DNA from: Flavobacterium micromati
GTDB taxonomy: Bacteria; Bacteroidota; Bacteroidia; Flavobacteriales; Flavobacteriaceae
Direction of reading: 5' to 3'
Assembly (NCBI RefSeq): GCF_900129585.1
Contig: NZ_FQWF01000004.1
Location: 124,001-188,000, forward strand
Length of the DNA: 64,000 nucleotides
Shown here: positions 9,024 to 18,433 of the stretch, piece after piece
Layout: each line of letters opens with the position of its first letter
Numbering within the stretch: the first letter of the stretch is position 1
Notes under the pieces: model-generated
The model's input: only the letters and a program-made list of their open reading frames with translations
Told to the model about the DNA's origin: nothing
The model's database searches: none
Translations under genes and position numbers: made by a program

Positions 9024-9668
9024 TTAATTTTTCATTAAAGCACGTTCAATGGCTTTCTCCACAAGGGGAGCCATAATTTGATAGCCAGCTATGTTGGGAT
9101 GAACGCCATCATTGGAGAATTCTATTTTTAATCCTCCTTTATCATCCACCATCGAAGAGTAATAGTCGACATAAATAAGATCATTCTCAGTAGCATAATT
9201 GATTAGAATTTTGTTCAAATCTTTAATTTTTTCAATAGGTTCTTGGTTGGGTTTCCAGCTAAAATCAGCTGCGGGCAAAATAGAGCAAATGATAACTTTT
9301 ATCTGATTTGCTTTGGCTATTTCTACCATAGAAAAAATATTATCCCTAATCATTTCAATACTAGAAAAACCAGTATTTCCAGCAATATCATTAATTCCAG
9401 CTAAGATTATTACCGCAGTTGGATGTAGAGCAACCACATCGGCTCTAAAACGAACTAACATTTGAGGAGTTGTTTGACCGCTAATTCCACGGTTGATATA
9501 TGGTTTGTTTAAAAAAAATTGGGGATAAATCGTACTCCAGATTTCAGTAATCGAATCGCCCATGAAAACAATCCTTTTTTCTTCATAAATAATAATTTGA
9601 AGTTGCGAATTTTGAGTTTGGTATTTAGTTAAATTGGCCCAGTCTTGAGTTTTTTCTTGGTTCTTCAT
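9024..9668 (-). CDS. SGNH/GDSL-type esterase
   Basis: The 214-residue protein carries the four SGNH hydrolase blocks: GDSITEIW (nucleophile Ser), GISGQTTPQML (Gly), GINDIAGN (Asn) and DGVHPNIAGY (Asp/His). It resembles acetylhydrolase and lysophospholipase-like esterases. No signal peptide is visible, so it would be cytoplasmic unless exported in another way. The first 20 residues are hydrophilic and may be poorly conserved. Substrate not deducible. Confidence 0.88.
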   Translation of the reverse strand: MKNQEKTQDWANLTKYQTQNSQLQIIIYEEKRIVFMGDSITEIWSTIYPQFFLNKPYINRGISGQTTPQMLVRFRADVVALHPTAVIILAGINDIAGNTGFSSIEMIRDNIFSMVEIAKANQIKVIICSILPAADFSWKPNQEPIEKIKDLNKILINYATENDLIYVDYYSSMVDDKGGLKIEFSNDGVHPNIAGYQIMAPLVEKAIERALMKN

Positions 9669-10053
9669 ACATATTTGTAAAAGTGCTATTTAGTATTTAT
9701 TTTAAAAAAAAAAGGATTAATAATTTTAGACTTCTAAATGCTAAAAATAAAATTACCGAAATGGAAGGCAGTACTTTAAACTTTCGTTAAAAATAATCTA
9801 TTCCCTTATTTCTTTTTTTTGAAAGTCTTAAATTTGAGAACATAATATTATCGAATTGTAAATAGATTTTTCATTTTAAAATTAATAGAACGTTTTATTT
9901 CTAAAACTTTATTCGCGAAATTATGTTTTTAAAACGATAATAAATAACTCATTAAAAACTATAATTATGAAATGAGCATGATCTAGATTTGGTCGCAAAC
10001 ACCGATGAAGATATGCGAATTCCATATTCCAATAAAAAACAAACAAAACACAT
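9669..10053. other. Divergent intergenic region, no gene seen
   Basis: 385 bp of AT-rich DNA between the divergent SGNH hydrolase and osmC genes. I see no open frame of weight, no perfect Bacteroidota promoter and no hairpin. Confidence 0.5.
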
Positions 10054-10464
10054 ATGAAAAAAAATGCAACAGCAGTCTGGAATGGTTCTCTTAAAGAAGG
10101 ACATGGAAAACTTACAACGCAAAGTACTACACTTCACGATACACAATACTCGTTTAAATCTCGATTTGAAGAAGGTGTAGGAACGAACCCTGAAGAACTG
10201 ATTGCAGCAGCGCACGCAGGTTGTTTTACAATGCAATTATCAGCATATCTCAGTGAGGAAGGTTTTGAAATTGACAGCATCGAATCTAAATGTGACATAG
10301 ATTTAGTGAATGGCGCTATTGTTACTTCTCACTTAACGATTGCTGCTAAAATAAAAGACATAACTGATTCTGTTTTTCAACAACACGTAACAAAAGCAGA
10401 GAAAAACTGTCCGATTTCGAAGGTTTTGAATGCAGCTATTTCTACATCTGCTACTTTAGTTTAA
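10054..10464 (+). CDS. osmC: OsmC family peroxiredoxin
   Basis: The 136-residue cytoplasmic protein of the OsmC/Ohr family reduces organic hydroperoxides. Both redox cysteines are present: the peroxidatic one in AAHAGCFTMQL (about residue 57) and the resolving one in KNCPISKVLN (near 122). The EGVGTNPEELIAAAHAGC block favours the OsmC over the Ohr subfamily. The gene stands alone between a divergent hydrolase gene and a convergent cysM, with a strong terminator after it. Confidence 0.92.
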   Translation: MKKNATAVWNGSLKEGHGKLTTQSTTLHDTQYSFKSRFEEGVGTNPEELIAAAHAGCFTMQLSAYLSEEGFEIDSIESKCDIDLVNGAIVTSHLTIAAKIKDITDSVFQQHVTKAEKNCPISKVLNAAISTSATLV

Positions 10465-10473
10465 AAATAATGA

Positions 10474-10512
10474 AAATAGGGATTGGTTTTGTAGCAAAAC
10501 CAATCCCTATTT
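10474..10512. terminator. Bidirectional terminator between osmC and cysM
   Basis: AAATAGGGATTGGTTTTG pairs perfectly with CAAAACCAATCCCTATTT around a 3-nt loop. It lies between two convergent genes and can serve both. Confidence 0.85.
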
Positions 10513-10531
10513 AAATTTATTTCGTCTGAGT

Positions 10532-11419
10532 TTAATCAAATAAGTCAGATGATAAATACCGATCTCCTCGATCACAAATAATCGCGACAATCACGCCGGA
10601 TTCTAATGTATTCGCTATTTTTATTGCAGCAGTAACTGATCCACCACTACTCATTCCAGCAAAAATTCCTTCTTCCAGAGCCAATCGCTTTGTCATTGCA
10701 CGTGCTTCTTTCTCTGAAACTTCAATTAAGACATCCACTTTTGAGGCATCGTAAATTTTTGGAAGATATTCTTGAGGCCATTTTCTAATTCCAGGAATTT
10801 GAGAACCATCGCTGGGTTGCGCGCCTATGATTTGGATCAATGGATTCCTTTCTTTGAGATAAGCGGATGTTCCAACGATTGTTCCAGTGGTTCCCATTGC
10901 AGCCACAAAGTGAGTGACCGTTCCTTCAGTGTCATTCCACACTTCTGGTCCTGTTGTTTTGTAATGCGCTTTCCAATTATCGTCATTGGCGAACTGATTT
11001 AGCATAACATATCCTCCTTCGGCCAATTTTTTATCAGCATAATCTCTTGAGCCTATAATTCCTGTACTCGCGGGTGTCAAAATCACTGTTGCGCCATAAG
11101 CACGCATTGTTTGGGTGCGCTCTTTTGTGGAATCTTCTGGCAGCACTAGTTCAATTTCTATGTCGAATAATTGCGCAATCATCGCGAGAGCAATACCAGT
11201 ATTGCCGCTTGTGGCCTCAATCAGTTTATCTCCTTTTTTAATATCGCCTCTATCTATGGCAGATTTTATCATGTTGTAAGCCGCGCGATCTTTTACACTT
11301 CCTCCTGGATTATTGCCTTCTAATTTCAATAAAAGTTTGACGTTTTTATTTTGAATTAAAGTCGTCGATTCTACTAGTGGTGTATTACCTATTAGATTCA
11401 CTATTTTTTGATATTTCAT
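10532..11419 (-). CDS. cysM: Cysteine synthase B (O-acetylserine sulfhydrylase)
   Basis: The 295-residue PLP enzyme makes cysteine from O-acetylserine and sulfide or thiosulfate. Markers are GNTPLVE, the PLP lysine in NNPGGSVKDRAA, the phosphate-binding EATSGNTGIALAMIA, and the CysM-type tail CDRGDRYLSSDLFD. The MRAYGA and GIRKWPQEYLP segments match CysM better than CysK. I start at the ATG at 11417-11419 (MKYQKIVN); fourteen upstream codons do not fit. No sulfur-assimilation neighbours. Confidence 0.92.
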   Translation of the reverse strand: MKYQKIVNLIGNTPLVESTTLIQNKNVKLLLKLEGNNPGGSVKDRAAYNMIKSAIDRGDIKKGDKLIEATSGNTGIALAMIAQLFDIEIELVLPEDSTKERTQTMRAYGATVILTPASTGIIGSRDYADKKLAEGGYVMLNQFANDDNWKAHYKTTGPEVWNDTEGTVTHFVAAMGTTGTIVGTSAYLKERNPLIQIIGAQPSDGSQIPGIRKWPQEYLPKIYDASKVDVLIEVSEKEARAMTKRLALEEGIFAGMSSGGSVTAAIKIANTLESGVIVAIICDRGDRYLSSDLFD

Positions 11420-11785
11420 AATATGTTTTGTAAATGTTATGATGGCTTTTACTAATCGCATACGTGATTATAAAGCGCAGTTGTTTATGTTGTTTGCAGT
11501 AAAAAGAAGTTTATTTTTAGCAACAACACGAAGATTTGGTAGAGAAAATAAAATACCAGAAAATCATTAACTTTAATTTAAATGTTGACAGCAAAGATAT
11601 TGAAGTATTTGGAATTAAGCCAAGCACTTATCAAAACCTACTGTTTTTATATCGATAGTTTTTAACAAAATTGTGATTAATTTTATCTTATAAAAAGGGA
11701 ACTTATGTATGCGTATCTTTTTTACAAAAGGAAAAGGATATAATTTAATAGAAATAACTTTAAATTAGCTTTTAAATAGCGAAGC
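11420..11785. other. Intergenic region with a possible coding remnant
   Basis: 366 bp between the divergent cysM and DUF1003 genes. A 45-codon frame without a good start lies at 11521-11658 (listed separately). The rest is AT-rich without a recognisable site. Confidence 0.45.
11521..11658 (+). pseudogene. Possible coding remnant, unknown origin
   Basis: This frame is open between a TAG at 11518 and a TAG at 11656. It reads protein-like text such as NVDSKDIEVFGIKPSTYQN and LLFLYR, with no ATG. It may be the 3' end of a decayed gene. It is short, so chance is a real alternative. Confidence 0.22.
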
Positions 11786-12484
11786 ATGAAGAAGAATTTA
11801 ACTTTTATAAGCGATATTTCTAAGAAAGAATTCAAAGCCGATGATAAGATTTCTGCTAAAACACTTAGAAATCCAATATTATCATTAATCCAGAGTGACT
11901 TTCCTGATTTTGATGAGAAAAGTTTCCTAACCATTGAAGAGCTCAATTTGTACAGGGAGAAATATATTTCTAATTATCTCTCGGTTGAAATTGGAGAACT
12001 TACTAATTTAGAAAATAAAGTGATTGGGTCGCTTCAGGAGGGCGTGTCGATAGTAAGTAGTTTAGAGGAGGATTTAGGCATTCGAACTTTTGGGCAAAAA
12101 GTAGCTGATAGAGTAGCTGCTTTTGGCGGAAGCTGGAAATTTATAATTCTCTTTGGCATCTTTATTTTATTATGGATTTTGGCTAATATTTATTTGCTTC
12201 TCAATAAAGGATTTGATCCGTATCCATTTATTTTATTGAATTTAATTTTATCTTGCTTAGCAGCATTGCAAGCGCCAGTGATAATGATGAGTCAAAACCG
12301 TCAGGAGGAAAAAGATAGAGAAAGAGCTAAAAAAGATTACATGATCAATCTAAAATCAGAACTTGAAATAAGGATGTTGCATGAAAAGTTAGATCATTTA
12401 ATTATGCATCAGCAAGAAGAATTAATAGAAATTCAGAAGGTTCAAATCGAAATGATGAATGACATATTATCTCGAATAAAATAA
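11786..12484 (+). CDS. DUF1003 membrane protein
   Basis: The 232-residue protein has a soluble N-terminal half. Two closely spaced membrane helices follow (FIILFGIFILLWILANIYLL and FILLNLILSCLAALQAPVIM, about residues 118-170), then a charged MSQNRQEEKDRERAKKDY segment and a helical tail probably forming a coiled coil. The GGSWKFI...FDPYPFILLNL...QAPVIMMSQNRQ arrangement is the DUF1003 signature. Function unknown; probably in the inner membrane. Single gene. Confidence 0.88.
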   Translation: MKKNLTFISDISKKEFKADDKISAKTLRNPILSLIQSDFPDFDEKSFLTIEELNLYREKYISNYLSVEIGELTNLENKVIGSLQEGVSIVSSLEEDLGIRTFGQKVADRVAAFGGSWKFIILFGIFILLWILANIYLLLNKGFDPYPFILLNLILSCLAALQAPVIMMSQNRQEEKDRERAKKDYMINLKSELEIRMLHEKLDHLIMHQQEELIEIQKVQIEMMNDILSRIK

Positions 12485-12519
12485 TTTTTCATAAAAATCA
12501 TTACGAATTCAAAATGGGT

Positions 12520-12798
12520 CTAGTAGTGCTTATAAATGTAACTAGCAACCATAAAAATTCCATTTAATACAGCTGAAATAAAAATTAGATTGTTGTAGTT
12601 TTTACTTTTTTGAATAAAGCTTAAAGCAATAATTCCTAGAAATAAAATGGTGGTGATAAGTGCTGGATACATTTTGAAAGATCCTGAAAAATCGCCTTGT
12701 AGTAACAAAACGAAACTGCGTTGAAATCCGCAGCCTAAACATTCGATTCCAAAGAGTGTTTTACTTAAACAAGGAAACATATATTTTTCTAAATCCAT
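12520..12798 (-). CDS. DUF2752 membrane protein
   Basis: The 92-residue protein has the DUF2752 signature FPCLSKTLFGIECLGCGFQRSFVLLLQGDFSGSFKMYP. The two cysteines of CLGCGFQR are followed by two membrane helices. I prefer the ATG at 12796-12798 (MDLEKYMFPC); a longer reading adds 20 basic residues not typical of the family. Role unknown. Confidence 0.8.
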   Translation of the reverse strand: MDLEKYMFPCLSKTLFGIECLGCGFQRSFVLLLQGDFSGSFKMYPALITTILFLGIIALSFIQKSKNYNNLIFISAVLNGIFMVASYIYKHY

Positions 12799-12897
12799 TG
12801 TTTTATTTTTTACAATTTTACGAAAAAATAAGTAACGGCTGAAAAAATTTATCGGCAATGTTAAATTGATTACTTTTGGAATCTGATATTTTTAAAG

Positions 12898-13080
12898 ATG
12901 AAAAAATTTATAATCCCCATAATGATTATTGCCATTGTTGTTGCGTTGTATCAGCAGACAAGCGCCGATAAAAATATATACATAATGGTTATTGCAATTG
13001 TAATTTTTATGATTGGAATGATGCAGCTGAGTGCTAAAACGCCAAGTAAAAACCAAGATAAAGAAGATACAGATGTTTAA
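12898..13080 (+). CDS. Small two-helix membrane protein
   Basis: The 60-residue protein has two hydrophobic helices (about residues 4-18 and 27-43) and a short charged tail ending in DKEDTDV. Its last codons overlap the ATG of the Smr-domain gene by 8 bp, so the two are probably translated in a coupled way. Unknown function; no family recognised. Confidence 0.65.
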   Translation: MKKFIIPIMIIAIVVALYQQTSADKNIYIMVIAIVIFMIGMMQLSAKTPSKNQDKEDTDV

Positions 13081-13624
13081 TAAGGGAGACAAAGTTTCAG
13101 TGCTTGACGAAGACATGAATGGGGTAGTGTTATCAGTGAAAGATAATCAAGTTACTATTGAAACAGAAGATGGATTTGTGATGACTTTTAATGTCAAAGA
13201 ACTTATTAAGATAAACAATACCAGTAACTTAATGGATTCTATCAAAAGAATTAATGTAGATGAAATTGCAAAAGAAAAGGAGATTCCAAAAGCGCGTAGC
13301 TTTGTGAAAGAAAAGAAATCCAAACACGAAATCCCAGCTCCAGAGTTTGATTTACATATAGAAAAACTAGTTCCCAATAAGCGAGGAATGTCAAATTATG
13401 ATATTCTTACTTTGCAAACAGAAACAGCAAAACGTCATATAGAATTTGCTATTAGAAATAGAATTCCCAAGATTGTTTTTATTCATGGAGTTGGCGAAGG
13501 CGTGCTTAAAGCAGAGCTAGATTTTCTGCTTGGACGGTATGACAATATCGCTTTTATAGAAGGAAATTATCAAAAATACGGTCAAGGAGCAACGGAAGTT
13601 TTTATTAAACAAAGTGCAATGTAA
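13073..13624 (+). CDS. Smr-domain protein (DUF2027-like N-terminus)
   Basis: The 183-residue cytoplasmic protein has an N-terminal small beta domain (MFNKGDKVSVLDEDMNGVV..., about residues 1-45), a Lys-rich linker and a C-terminal Smr domain (about residues 95-183). The Smr domain carries FDLHIEKL and the conserved loop IHGVGEGVLKAELDFLL. Smr domains are nicking or RNA-cleaving modules first seen in MutS2. A role in nucleic-acid processing is likely but unproven. The start at 13073 sits inside the end of the small membrane protein gene. Confidence 0.85.
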   Translation: MFNKGDKVSVLDEDMNGVVLSVKDNQVTIETEDGFVMTFNVKELIKINNTSNLMDSIKRINVDEIAKEKEIPKARSFVKEKKSKHEIPAPEFDLHIEKLVPNKRGMSNYDILTLQTETAKRHIEFAIRNRIPKIVFIHGVGEGVLKAELDFLLGRYDNIAFIEGNYQKYGQGATEVFIKQSAM

Positions 13625-13653
13625 TCACACAACTTTATATTTAGAACTTCAAA

Positions 13654-13709
13654 AAAAGTCCAATTTTAAATAAATTTCACTGTTGAAAGTTATTTAAAAT
13701 TGGACTTTT
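13654..13709. terminator. Bidirectional terminator hairpin
   Basis: AAAAGTCCAATTTTAAATAA pairs with TTATTTAAAATTGGACTTTT around a loop of about 17 nt. It lies between the Smr gene and the convergent lipoprotein gene. Confidence 0.75.
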
Positions 13710-13757
13710 ACAATTAGAAAACACGGTCATTAAACCAAATCACATTTAATTTACCAT

Positions 13758-14705
13758 CTAATTTGTCGTCAATAATTCGCCATAAATGTAGTTATCACCC
13801 AAAAGAAAATCGCTATTACCTTTCTTTAATCGAGCTTTTTTAATGATTACAGTGTGTTTAAATCCGTTGCCGAAAACGGTAGTCGTGACCTCAATAGTCC
13901 CGCTAATGTTTTCTACTCCTGGTACAGCAATCCATTCTTCAACTAATGGCGGAGTTGCAGGAAGTACAGTTTTACAAAAGTAATCATCGGTAAGTAAGCC
14001 AGAAAATAATCTATAGGTGAGTTTGTTTTTAGTATCACTAATTAATCCAATTCTTGGAGAATTTAATGGTGTAGCTACGTTTACAACTAAGGTAGGGTCG
14101 ATATCTAAAATAAAAGCTTCGCTGCTGTTTCTGTCATATAATTGTTTGGAAATTGGACATTGCTTTAAAATTTTGTTAAAGGCAAATGGCAATGCTGTAG
14201 CACCTATAATGTAATCGCCAAATATAAATGTTTCGTATACTTGAGTTCCTCCATTTGACTTAATAAAAGTGATGTTCTTAAAAGTGATATTGTGTCTGTA
14301 GCCAGAAATTTTCGAACTGTTGTCTTTATCATCTGTTGTTTTTACCGCTGTGGTTTTTATAATAATATTCCCTCCAGAAGCACTCCACTGATCAGAGACT
14401 ACTGGAGTAGCGGGAGCAATAGTTTCACAGATCGTTTCGGTGCTAACAACATTATTGTAAAATCGATATACAACTCGATTTGTAGGACTTATTGTAAATT
14501 CTTGGTCAATCGTTTGCGTAGGAAAAGTTATTGCGTTAGCTTCAAAAATTAGCGCTTCGTTCTCGTTTAGTTTGAAGAGCAAGTTGTTTTGAGTGCATTT
14601 CTGCACAGCTACTTCATCAAAATTAATATTCTCTTGTGTTAAATCTCCATCATCACAACTATTTAATAAAACGGCTAGCGTTAGTAAACCTATTATTTTT
14701 TTCAT
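13758..14705 (-). CDS. Lipoprotein with a duplicated domain, unknown function
   Basis: The 315-residue lipoprotein starts at the ATG at 14703-14705 (MKKIIGLLTLAVLLNSC, lipid Cys17). The mature chain contains two related halves of roughly 140 residues. YRFYNNVVSTETICETIAP plus ATPVVSDQW in the first corresponds to YRLFSGLLTDDYFCKTVLP plus ATPPLVEEW in the second. Each half has a Cys pair (CTQ...TICE; CPI...YFCK) that could form a disulfide. It looks like an internally duplicated exported domain. I recognise no named family or function. Confidence 0.75.
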   Translation of the reverse strand: MKKIIGLLTLAVLLNSCDDGDLTQENINFDEVAVQKCTQNNLLFKLNENEALIFEANAITFPTQTIDQEFTISPTNRVVYRFYNNVVSTETICETIAPATPVVSDQWSASGGNIIIKTTAVKTTDDKDNSSKISGYRHNITFKNITFIKSNGGTQVYETFIFGDYIIGATALPFAFNKILKQCPISKQLYDRNSSEAFILDIDPTLVVNVATPLNSPRIGLISDTKNKLTYRLFSGLLTDDYFCKTVLPATPPLVEEWIAVPGVENISGTIEVTTTVFGNGFKHTVIIKKARLKKGNSDFLLGDNYIYGELLTTN

Positions 14706-14883
14706 TATCAAAATATTTATTACAAAAATAGAATTTTTAATTTGTTCCGATGCATTCACAATCAAAAATAGCACGCTTATATAAATTGTTTTAAGCTTTT
14801 TACACTCTATTCTTTTCAAAAATATTGATATATTTTGTTATTGATGGTTTGAACTTGGTTAACAATAAAAGCTTTGAAATCAT

Positions 14884-14891
14884 TATCTTTG
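14884..14891 (+). promoter_or_regulatory. -7 promoter element for the EamA permease gene
   Basis: TATCTTTG matches TAnnTTTG and lies 20 bp before the start codon. The -33 element is not clear. Confidence 0.45.
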
Positions 14892-14911
14892 TAGCAAATT
14901 TTTAATGCCAT

Positions 14912-15832
14912 ATGTCACTTAATAAGTATTATTCTGCTGCTTTTATAGCGTTCTTTATTTGGGGTTTTTTCAGTTTTGCATTGAAACCGTTGCATAATTT
15001 TGCTTCTCTAGATATACTTTTTTATCGAGTATTTTTTAGCGTTATTATTATGGTTTTGGTAAACCTTTTTTTTCGTCAAAATATAATTCGTAGTAATTGG
15101 ACAAATTTTAAAAATTGTGATTCAAAAAAGAAAAAAAGTATTGTTGTACTAACTTTAGGTGGAGGTGTTTTTTTAACGTTAAATTGGTTTGTTTTTATAT
15201 ACGTAGTGAACCACGTTAGTGTTAATGCAGCTTCTCTTGCCTATTTAATTTGTCCCATCCTAACAACGGTCTTTGCTTATTTAATATTATCAGAAAAACT
15301 TAGTAAATGGCAATGGGGAGCAGTTTTGATGAGTGTATTTGCCTGCGTTTTGCTTTCGTTGGATCATTTTGGTGATTTCTTTTATAGTTTAATTGTAGCC
15401 GCCACTTACGCTTTGTACCTTGTAAGTCAGCGTAAAAATAGTGAAATGGACAAATTTCTAACTTTGACCATTCAACTTGTTTTTACAGCAATAGTTTTAA
15501 TTCCTTTTTATCCAAAATACAGTGGTGCTGTACCTACCCAGCCATTATTTTACGGATTTATGTTAATCATTGTGGTGCTGTTTACTATAATTCCGCTGTT
15601 TTTAAGCTTGTATGCGCTCAAGGGAATAAACTCTTCAGCTGTGGGAATAATGATTTATATCAACCCAATTATTAACTTTGTGTTGGCAATTTTTTACTAC
15701 AATGAGCAAATTAGTTCGCTTCAGTATGTATCTTATTTTTTAATTTTAATTGCAATTGTAGTGTTTAATTATAAAGCGCTGCATTCGACAAAAAGCAACG
15801 TTATTCCACCAGAAATTGAGGGTTCTAATTAA
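14912..15832 (+). CDS. rarD: RarD-type EamA drug/metabolite transporter
   Basis: The 306-residue integral membrane protein has about ten helices formed by two EamA repeats. The N-terminal AAFIAFFIWGFFSFALKPLHNFASLDILFYRVFFS-type block (WG, K, E/D-ILFYR) is typical of the RarD subgroup of the DMT superfamily. Substrate unknown. The cysteine desulfurase gene follows after 17 bp, so they form an operon. The symbol rests on similarity only. Confidence 0.82.
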   Translation: MSLNKYYSAAFIAFFIWGFFSFALKPLHNFASLDILFYRVFFSVIIMVLVNLFFRQNIIRSNWTNFKNCDSKKKKSIVVLTLGGGVFLTLNWFVFIYVVNHVSVNAASLAYLICPILTTVFAYLILSEKLSKWQWGAVLMSVFACVLLSLDHFGDFFYSLIVAATYALYLVSQRKNSEMDKFLTLTIQLVFTAIVLIPFYPKYSGAVPTQPLFYGFMLIIVVLFTIIPLFLSLYALKGINSSAVGIMIYINPIINFVLAIFYYNEQISSLQYVSYFLILIAIVVFNYKALHSTKSNVIPPEIEGSN

Positions 15833-15849
15833 TTTTTAAAATTTTATAA

Positions 15850-16974
15850 ATGAAAAATATTTATCTCGATAATGCTTCAACTACCGCAATGCGTCCTGAA
15901 GTAATACAAGAAATGACTAAAGTATTATCAGAAGACTACGGAAATCCTTCTTCAACACATGCATTAGGAAGGAAAGCTAAAAATATATTAGAACTTTCTA
16001 GGAAGTTAATTGCACAAAATTTGAATGCAACTGCACAGGAAATTATTTTTACTTCCTGCGGAACTGAAGCTAACAATTGGATTCTTAGATCAGCGGTGAA
16101 AGATTTAAAAGTAAAACGCATTATCACGAGTAAAATAGAACATCATGCGGTTTTGTACGCCGTATTAGTTTTAGAAAAAGAATTTGATGTTCAAGTGGAT
16201 TATGTAAATGTAAAGCCGAATGGTGAAATCGACATTACTCATTTAGCTGAATTACTTTCTCAAGATAAAAAAACATTAGTTAGTTTAATGCATGTTAATA
16301 ACGAGATAGGAACGGTGCTAGATTTAGATCGCGTAAGCCTTATTTGCAAGGAACACGGTGCTTTATTTCATTCTGATACCGTACAATCTATTGGCAAAAC
16401 TGCAATCGATTTACAAAAATGTACAGCCGATTTTATAGTGGCTAGTGCGCACAAATTTCACGGACCTAAGGGAGTTGGTTTTGCGTTTATTCGTAAAAAT
16501 TCAGGATTGCAGCCGCTATTTTTTGGCGGAGACCAAGAAAAAGGATTACGAGCAGGAACTGAAGCTTTGCACCAAATTGCTGGAATGGCAAAAGCACTAG
16601 AACTCTCCTATAAAAACATTGATGAGCAGCAAAACCATATTTTAGATTTAAAAGAGTATCTTCTTTCGAAACTCGAAATTGAATTTCCATCGTTTCAAAT
16701 TAATGGTGGAACCAATGGATTTTATACGATTTTAAATGTATTACTGCCTTTTTCAGAAGATAAAACAGCAATGATATTATTTAATTTAGACATGAAAGGA
16801 ATTGCAGTTTCAAGAGGTAGTGCCTGCCAATCTGGAAGTATAAAACCATCTCATGTTTTAGCAGAAATTTTATCTGATGACGATTTGAAAAAACCAAGTT
16901 TGCGTATTTCTTTCAGTTATCACAATACTCGCGAAGATATTGAAGCACTTGTTGCTGCATTAAAAACATTGTAG
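15850..16974 (+). CDS. Cysteine desulfurase (IscS/NifS family)
   Basis: The 374-residue PLP enzyme takes sulfur from cysteine for Fe-S clusters or thio-modification. Markers are LDNASTTAMRPEV at the N-terminus, the H in SKIEHHAVL, the PLP lysine in SAHKFHGPKGVGF (about residue 203), and the persulfide-forming cysteine in SRGSACQSGSIKPSHVL. It is close to IscS/NifS class I enzymes. No iscU, iscA or mnmA is adjacent, so which pathway it serves is open. Confidence 0.92.
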   Translation: MKNIYLDNASTTAMRPEVIQEMTKVLSEDYGNPSSTHALGRKAKNILELSRKLIAQNLNATAQEIIFTSCGTEANNWILRSAVKDLKVKRIITSKIEHHAVLYAVLVLEKEFDVQVDYVNVKPNGEIDITHLAELLSQDKKTLVSLMHVNNEIGTVLDLDRVSLICKEHGALFHSDTVQSIGKTAIDLQKCTADFIVASAHKFHGPKGVGFAFIRKNSGLQPLFFGGDQEKGLRAGTEALHQIAGMAKALELSYKNIDEQQNHILDLKEYLLSKLEIEFPSFQINGGTNGFYTILNVLLPFSEDKTAMILFNLDMKGIAVSRGSACQSGSIKPSHVLAEILSDDDLKKPSLRISFSYHNTREDIEALVAALKTL

Positions 16975-17045
16975 CGGAGATTTTGTAAATAGTTCCTTTA
17001 TGTAACATTATCAAGACCAATGAATTAGAAAAAAGTCTTAAACGT

Positions 17046-17339
17046 TTAACTCTCGTACAAACGCAATCTATTTTTTAGTGATATAATTTCGCTTTGTAGT
17101 GTATCCATTTTTAGTAACAAATTAAAAACTACATCAATTCCTTCAATATTTACGTCTAAATCTTGATAGATATGAATCATTTTTTCGATTTCGTAAATGC
17201 AATCCGAATCAATGTAGGATATAGTTTCAACTGTTTTTATTTCAACTAAACCCATCTCGCTGAGATTTGTAAAAAAGGACATTTCCATTTTATAAAGAGA
17301 ACATAATTCGGGTAGCGGGATAAGATTTTCTAGATTCAT
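17046..17339 (-). CDS. cbpM: Chaperone modulator CbpM
   Basis: The 97-residue protein is MerR-HTH-like ([24 protein letters not shown]) and has a C-terminal helical segment. It matches CbpM, which binds the J domain of CbpA and inhibits it. Its ATG overlaps the TGA of cbpA (ATGA), a tight two-gene unit that supports the call. Confidence 0.85.
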   Translation of the reverse strand: MNLENLIPLPELCSLYKMEMSFFTNLSEMGLVEIKTVETISYIDSDCIYEIEKMIHIYQDLDVNIEGIDVVFNLLLKMDTLQSEIISLKNRLRLYES

Positions 17340-18214
17340 GATGTTCTAAGTTTAGCAAGTTCTGTAAATAATTCTCTTTCTTTTTCAGAAAGAGTTGCTG
17401 GAATTTGTATTTGATAAGTGAGATATAGATCACCAAATTCTCCCTCTTTTTTGTAAACTGGAAATCCTTTTCCTTTCAGTTTAACTTGCATCCCATTTTG
17501 AGTTGCTGGTTTTACAGTTAGTTTTACCTTTCCATCAAATGTTTCTGCAGTAATTTCTCCTCCAAGTATAGCAGTGTATAAATCTAAATCTACAATGGAA
17601 TAAAGATTGTGTTTTTCTAATTTAAAATTAGTATGATTTTCTATCGAAAAAGTTATGTATAAATCACCTTTTGGACCGTTATTACTGCCTTCGCCACCCA
17701 ATCCACTAATTTTTATCTGTTGTCCATTTTCAACTCCAGCTGGAATTGTAATCCGAATATTTTTACCGTTAATAGTCAGTGTTCTTTTATGAGCTGTATA
17801 AACGTCTTTTAGATCTAGTTGTAATTCAGCATTGAAATCTTGTCCTTTAAACTGAACCGTTCTAGAACCGCCTCCAGAAGTTCTACCGCCAAACATAGAT
17901 TCGAAAAAATCAGAGAAATCAGTATCATTGCCATAACTTGCTTGTTGACCGTTTCCTTGCTGCTGTTTTGATTTTTCAAATTGCTCTGCATGCTGCCAGT
18001 TTTCACCATACGCATCATATTTTTTACGGTTCTCTGCATGACTCAATACTTCATTTGCCTCATTTATTTCCTTAAACTTTTTTTCGGACTCTTTATCGTT
18101 TGGATTTAAATCGGGATGGTGTTTGCGTGCCAGCTTCCGATAAGCCTTTTTTATCTCGGCTTCAGTTGCTTTTTTATCCAAGTCAAGAACTTTGTAATAA
18201 TCGATAAATGCCAT
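17336..18214 (-). CDS. cbpA: Curved-DNA-binding / DnaJ-like co-chaperone CbpA
   Basis: The 292-residue cytoplasmic co-chaperone of Hsp70 (DnaK) has a J domain at residues 1-70 with the HPD motif in [11 protein letters not shown] Gly/Gln-rich linker with [24 protein letters not shown] follows, then a DnaJ C-terminal peptide-binding domain. It lacks the Cys-rich zinc finger of true DnaJ. I chose the ATG at 18212-18214 ([10 protein letters not shown]). It is coupled to cbpM downstream. Confidence 0.92.
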   Translation of the reverse strand: MAFIDYYKVLDLDKKATEAEIKKAYRKLARKHHPDLNPNDKESEKKFKEINEANEVLSHAENRKKYDAYGENWQHAEQFEKSKQQQGNGQQASYGNDTDFSDFFESMFGGRTSGGGSRTVQFKGQDFNAELQLDLKDVYTAHKRTLTINGKNIRITIPAGVENGQQIKISGLGGEGSNNGPKGDLYITFSIENHTNFKLEKHNLYSIVDLDLYTAILGGEITAETFDGKVKLTVKPATQNGMQVKLKGKGFPVYKKEGEFGDLYLTYQIQIPATLSEKERELFTELAKLRTS

Positions 18215-18361
18215 TTCAAATTTTTTTAGAAGTTGTTGTAAATCAATTTTTAAAAGTCCAAAAACATAACTTTTTTTTCCCAAAATAAATCATGCTATCA
18301 AATTTAATCATTTATTTTCTTTAAAACCGTAAGCAAGTATTTTATTAAACTTGATTTATAA

Positions 18362-18405
18362 AAACACCAAACTCGCTTAAAAAAATCTAAGCGAGTTTGG
18401 TGTTT
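18362..18405 (-). terminator. Terminator after the adenosine deaminase gene
   Basis: A perfect 18-bp stem, AAACACCAAACTCGCTTA with TAAGCGAGTTTGGTGTTT, around an 8-nt A/T loop. It lies 30-70 bp past the end of the minus-strand deaminase gene. Confidence 0.85.
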
Positions 18406-18433
18406 GTCAAATAATATCTTTTTTTGAAGCAGA

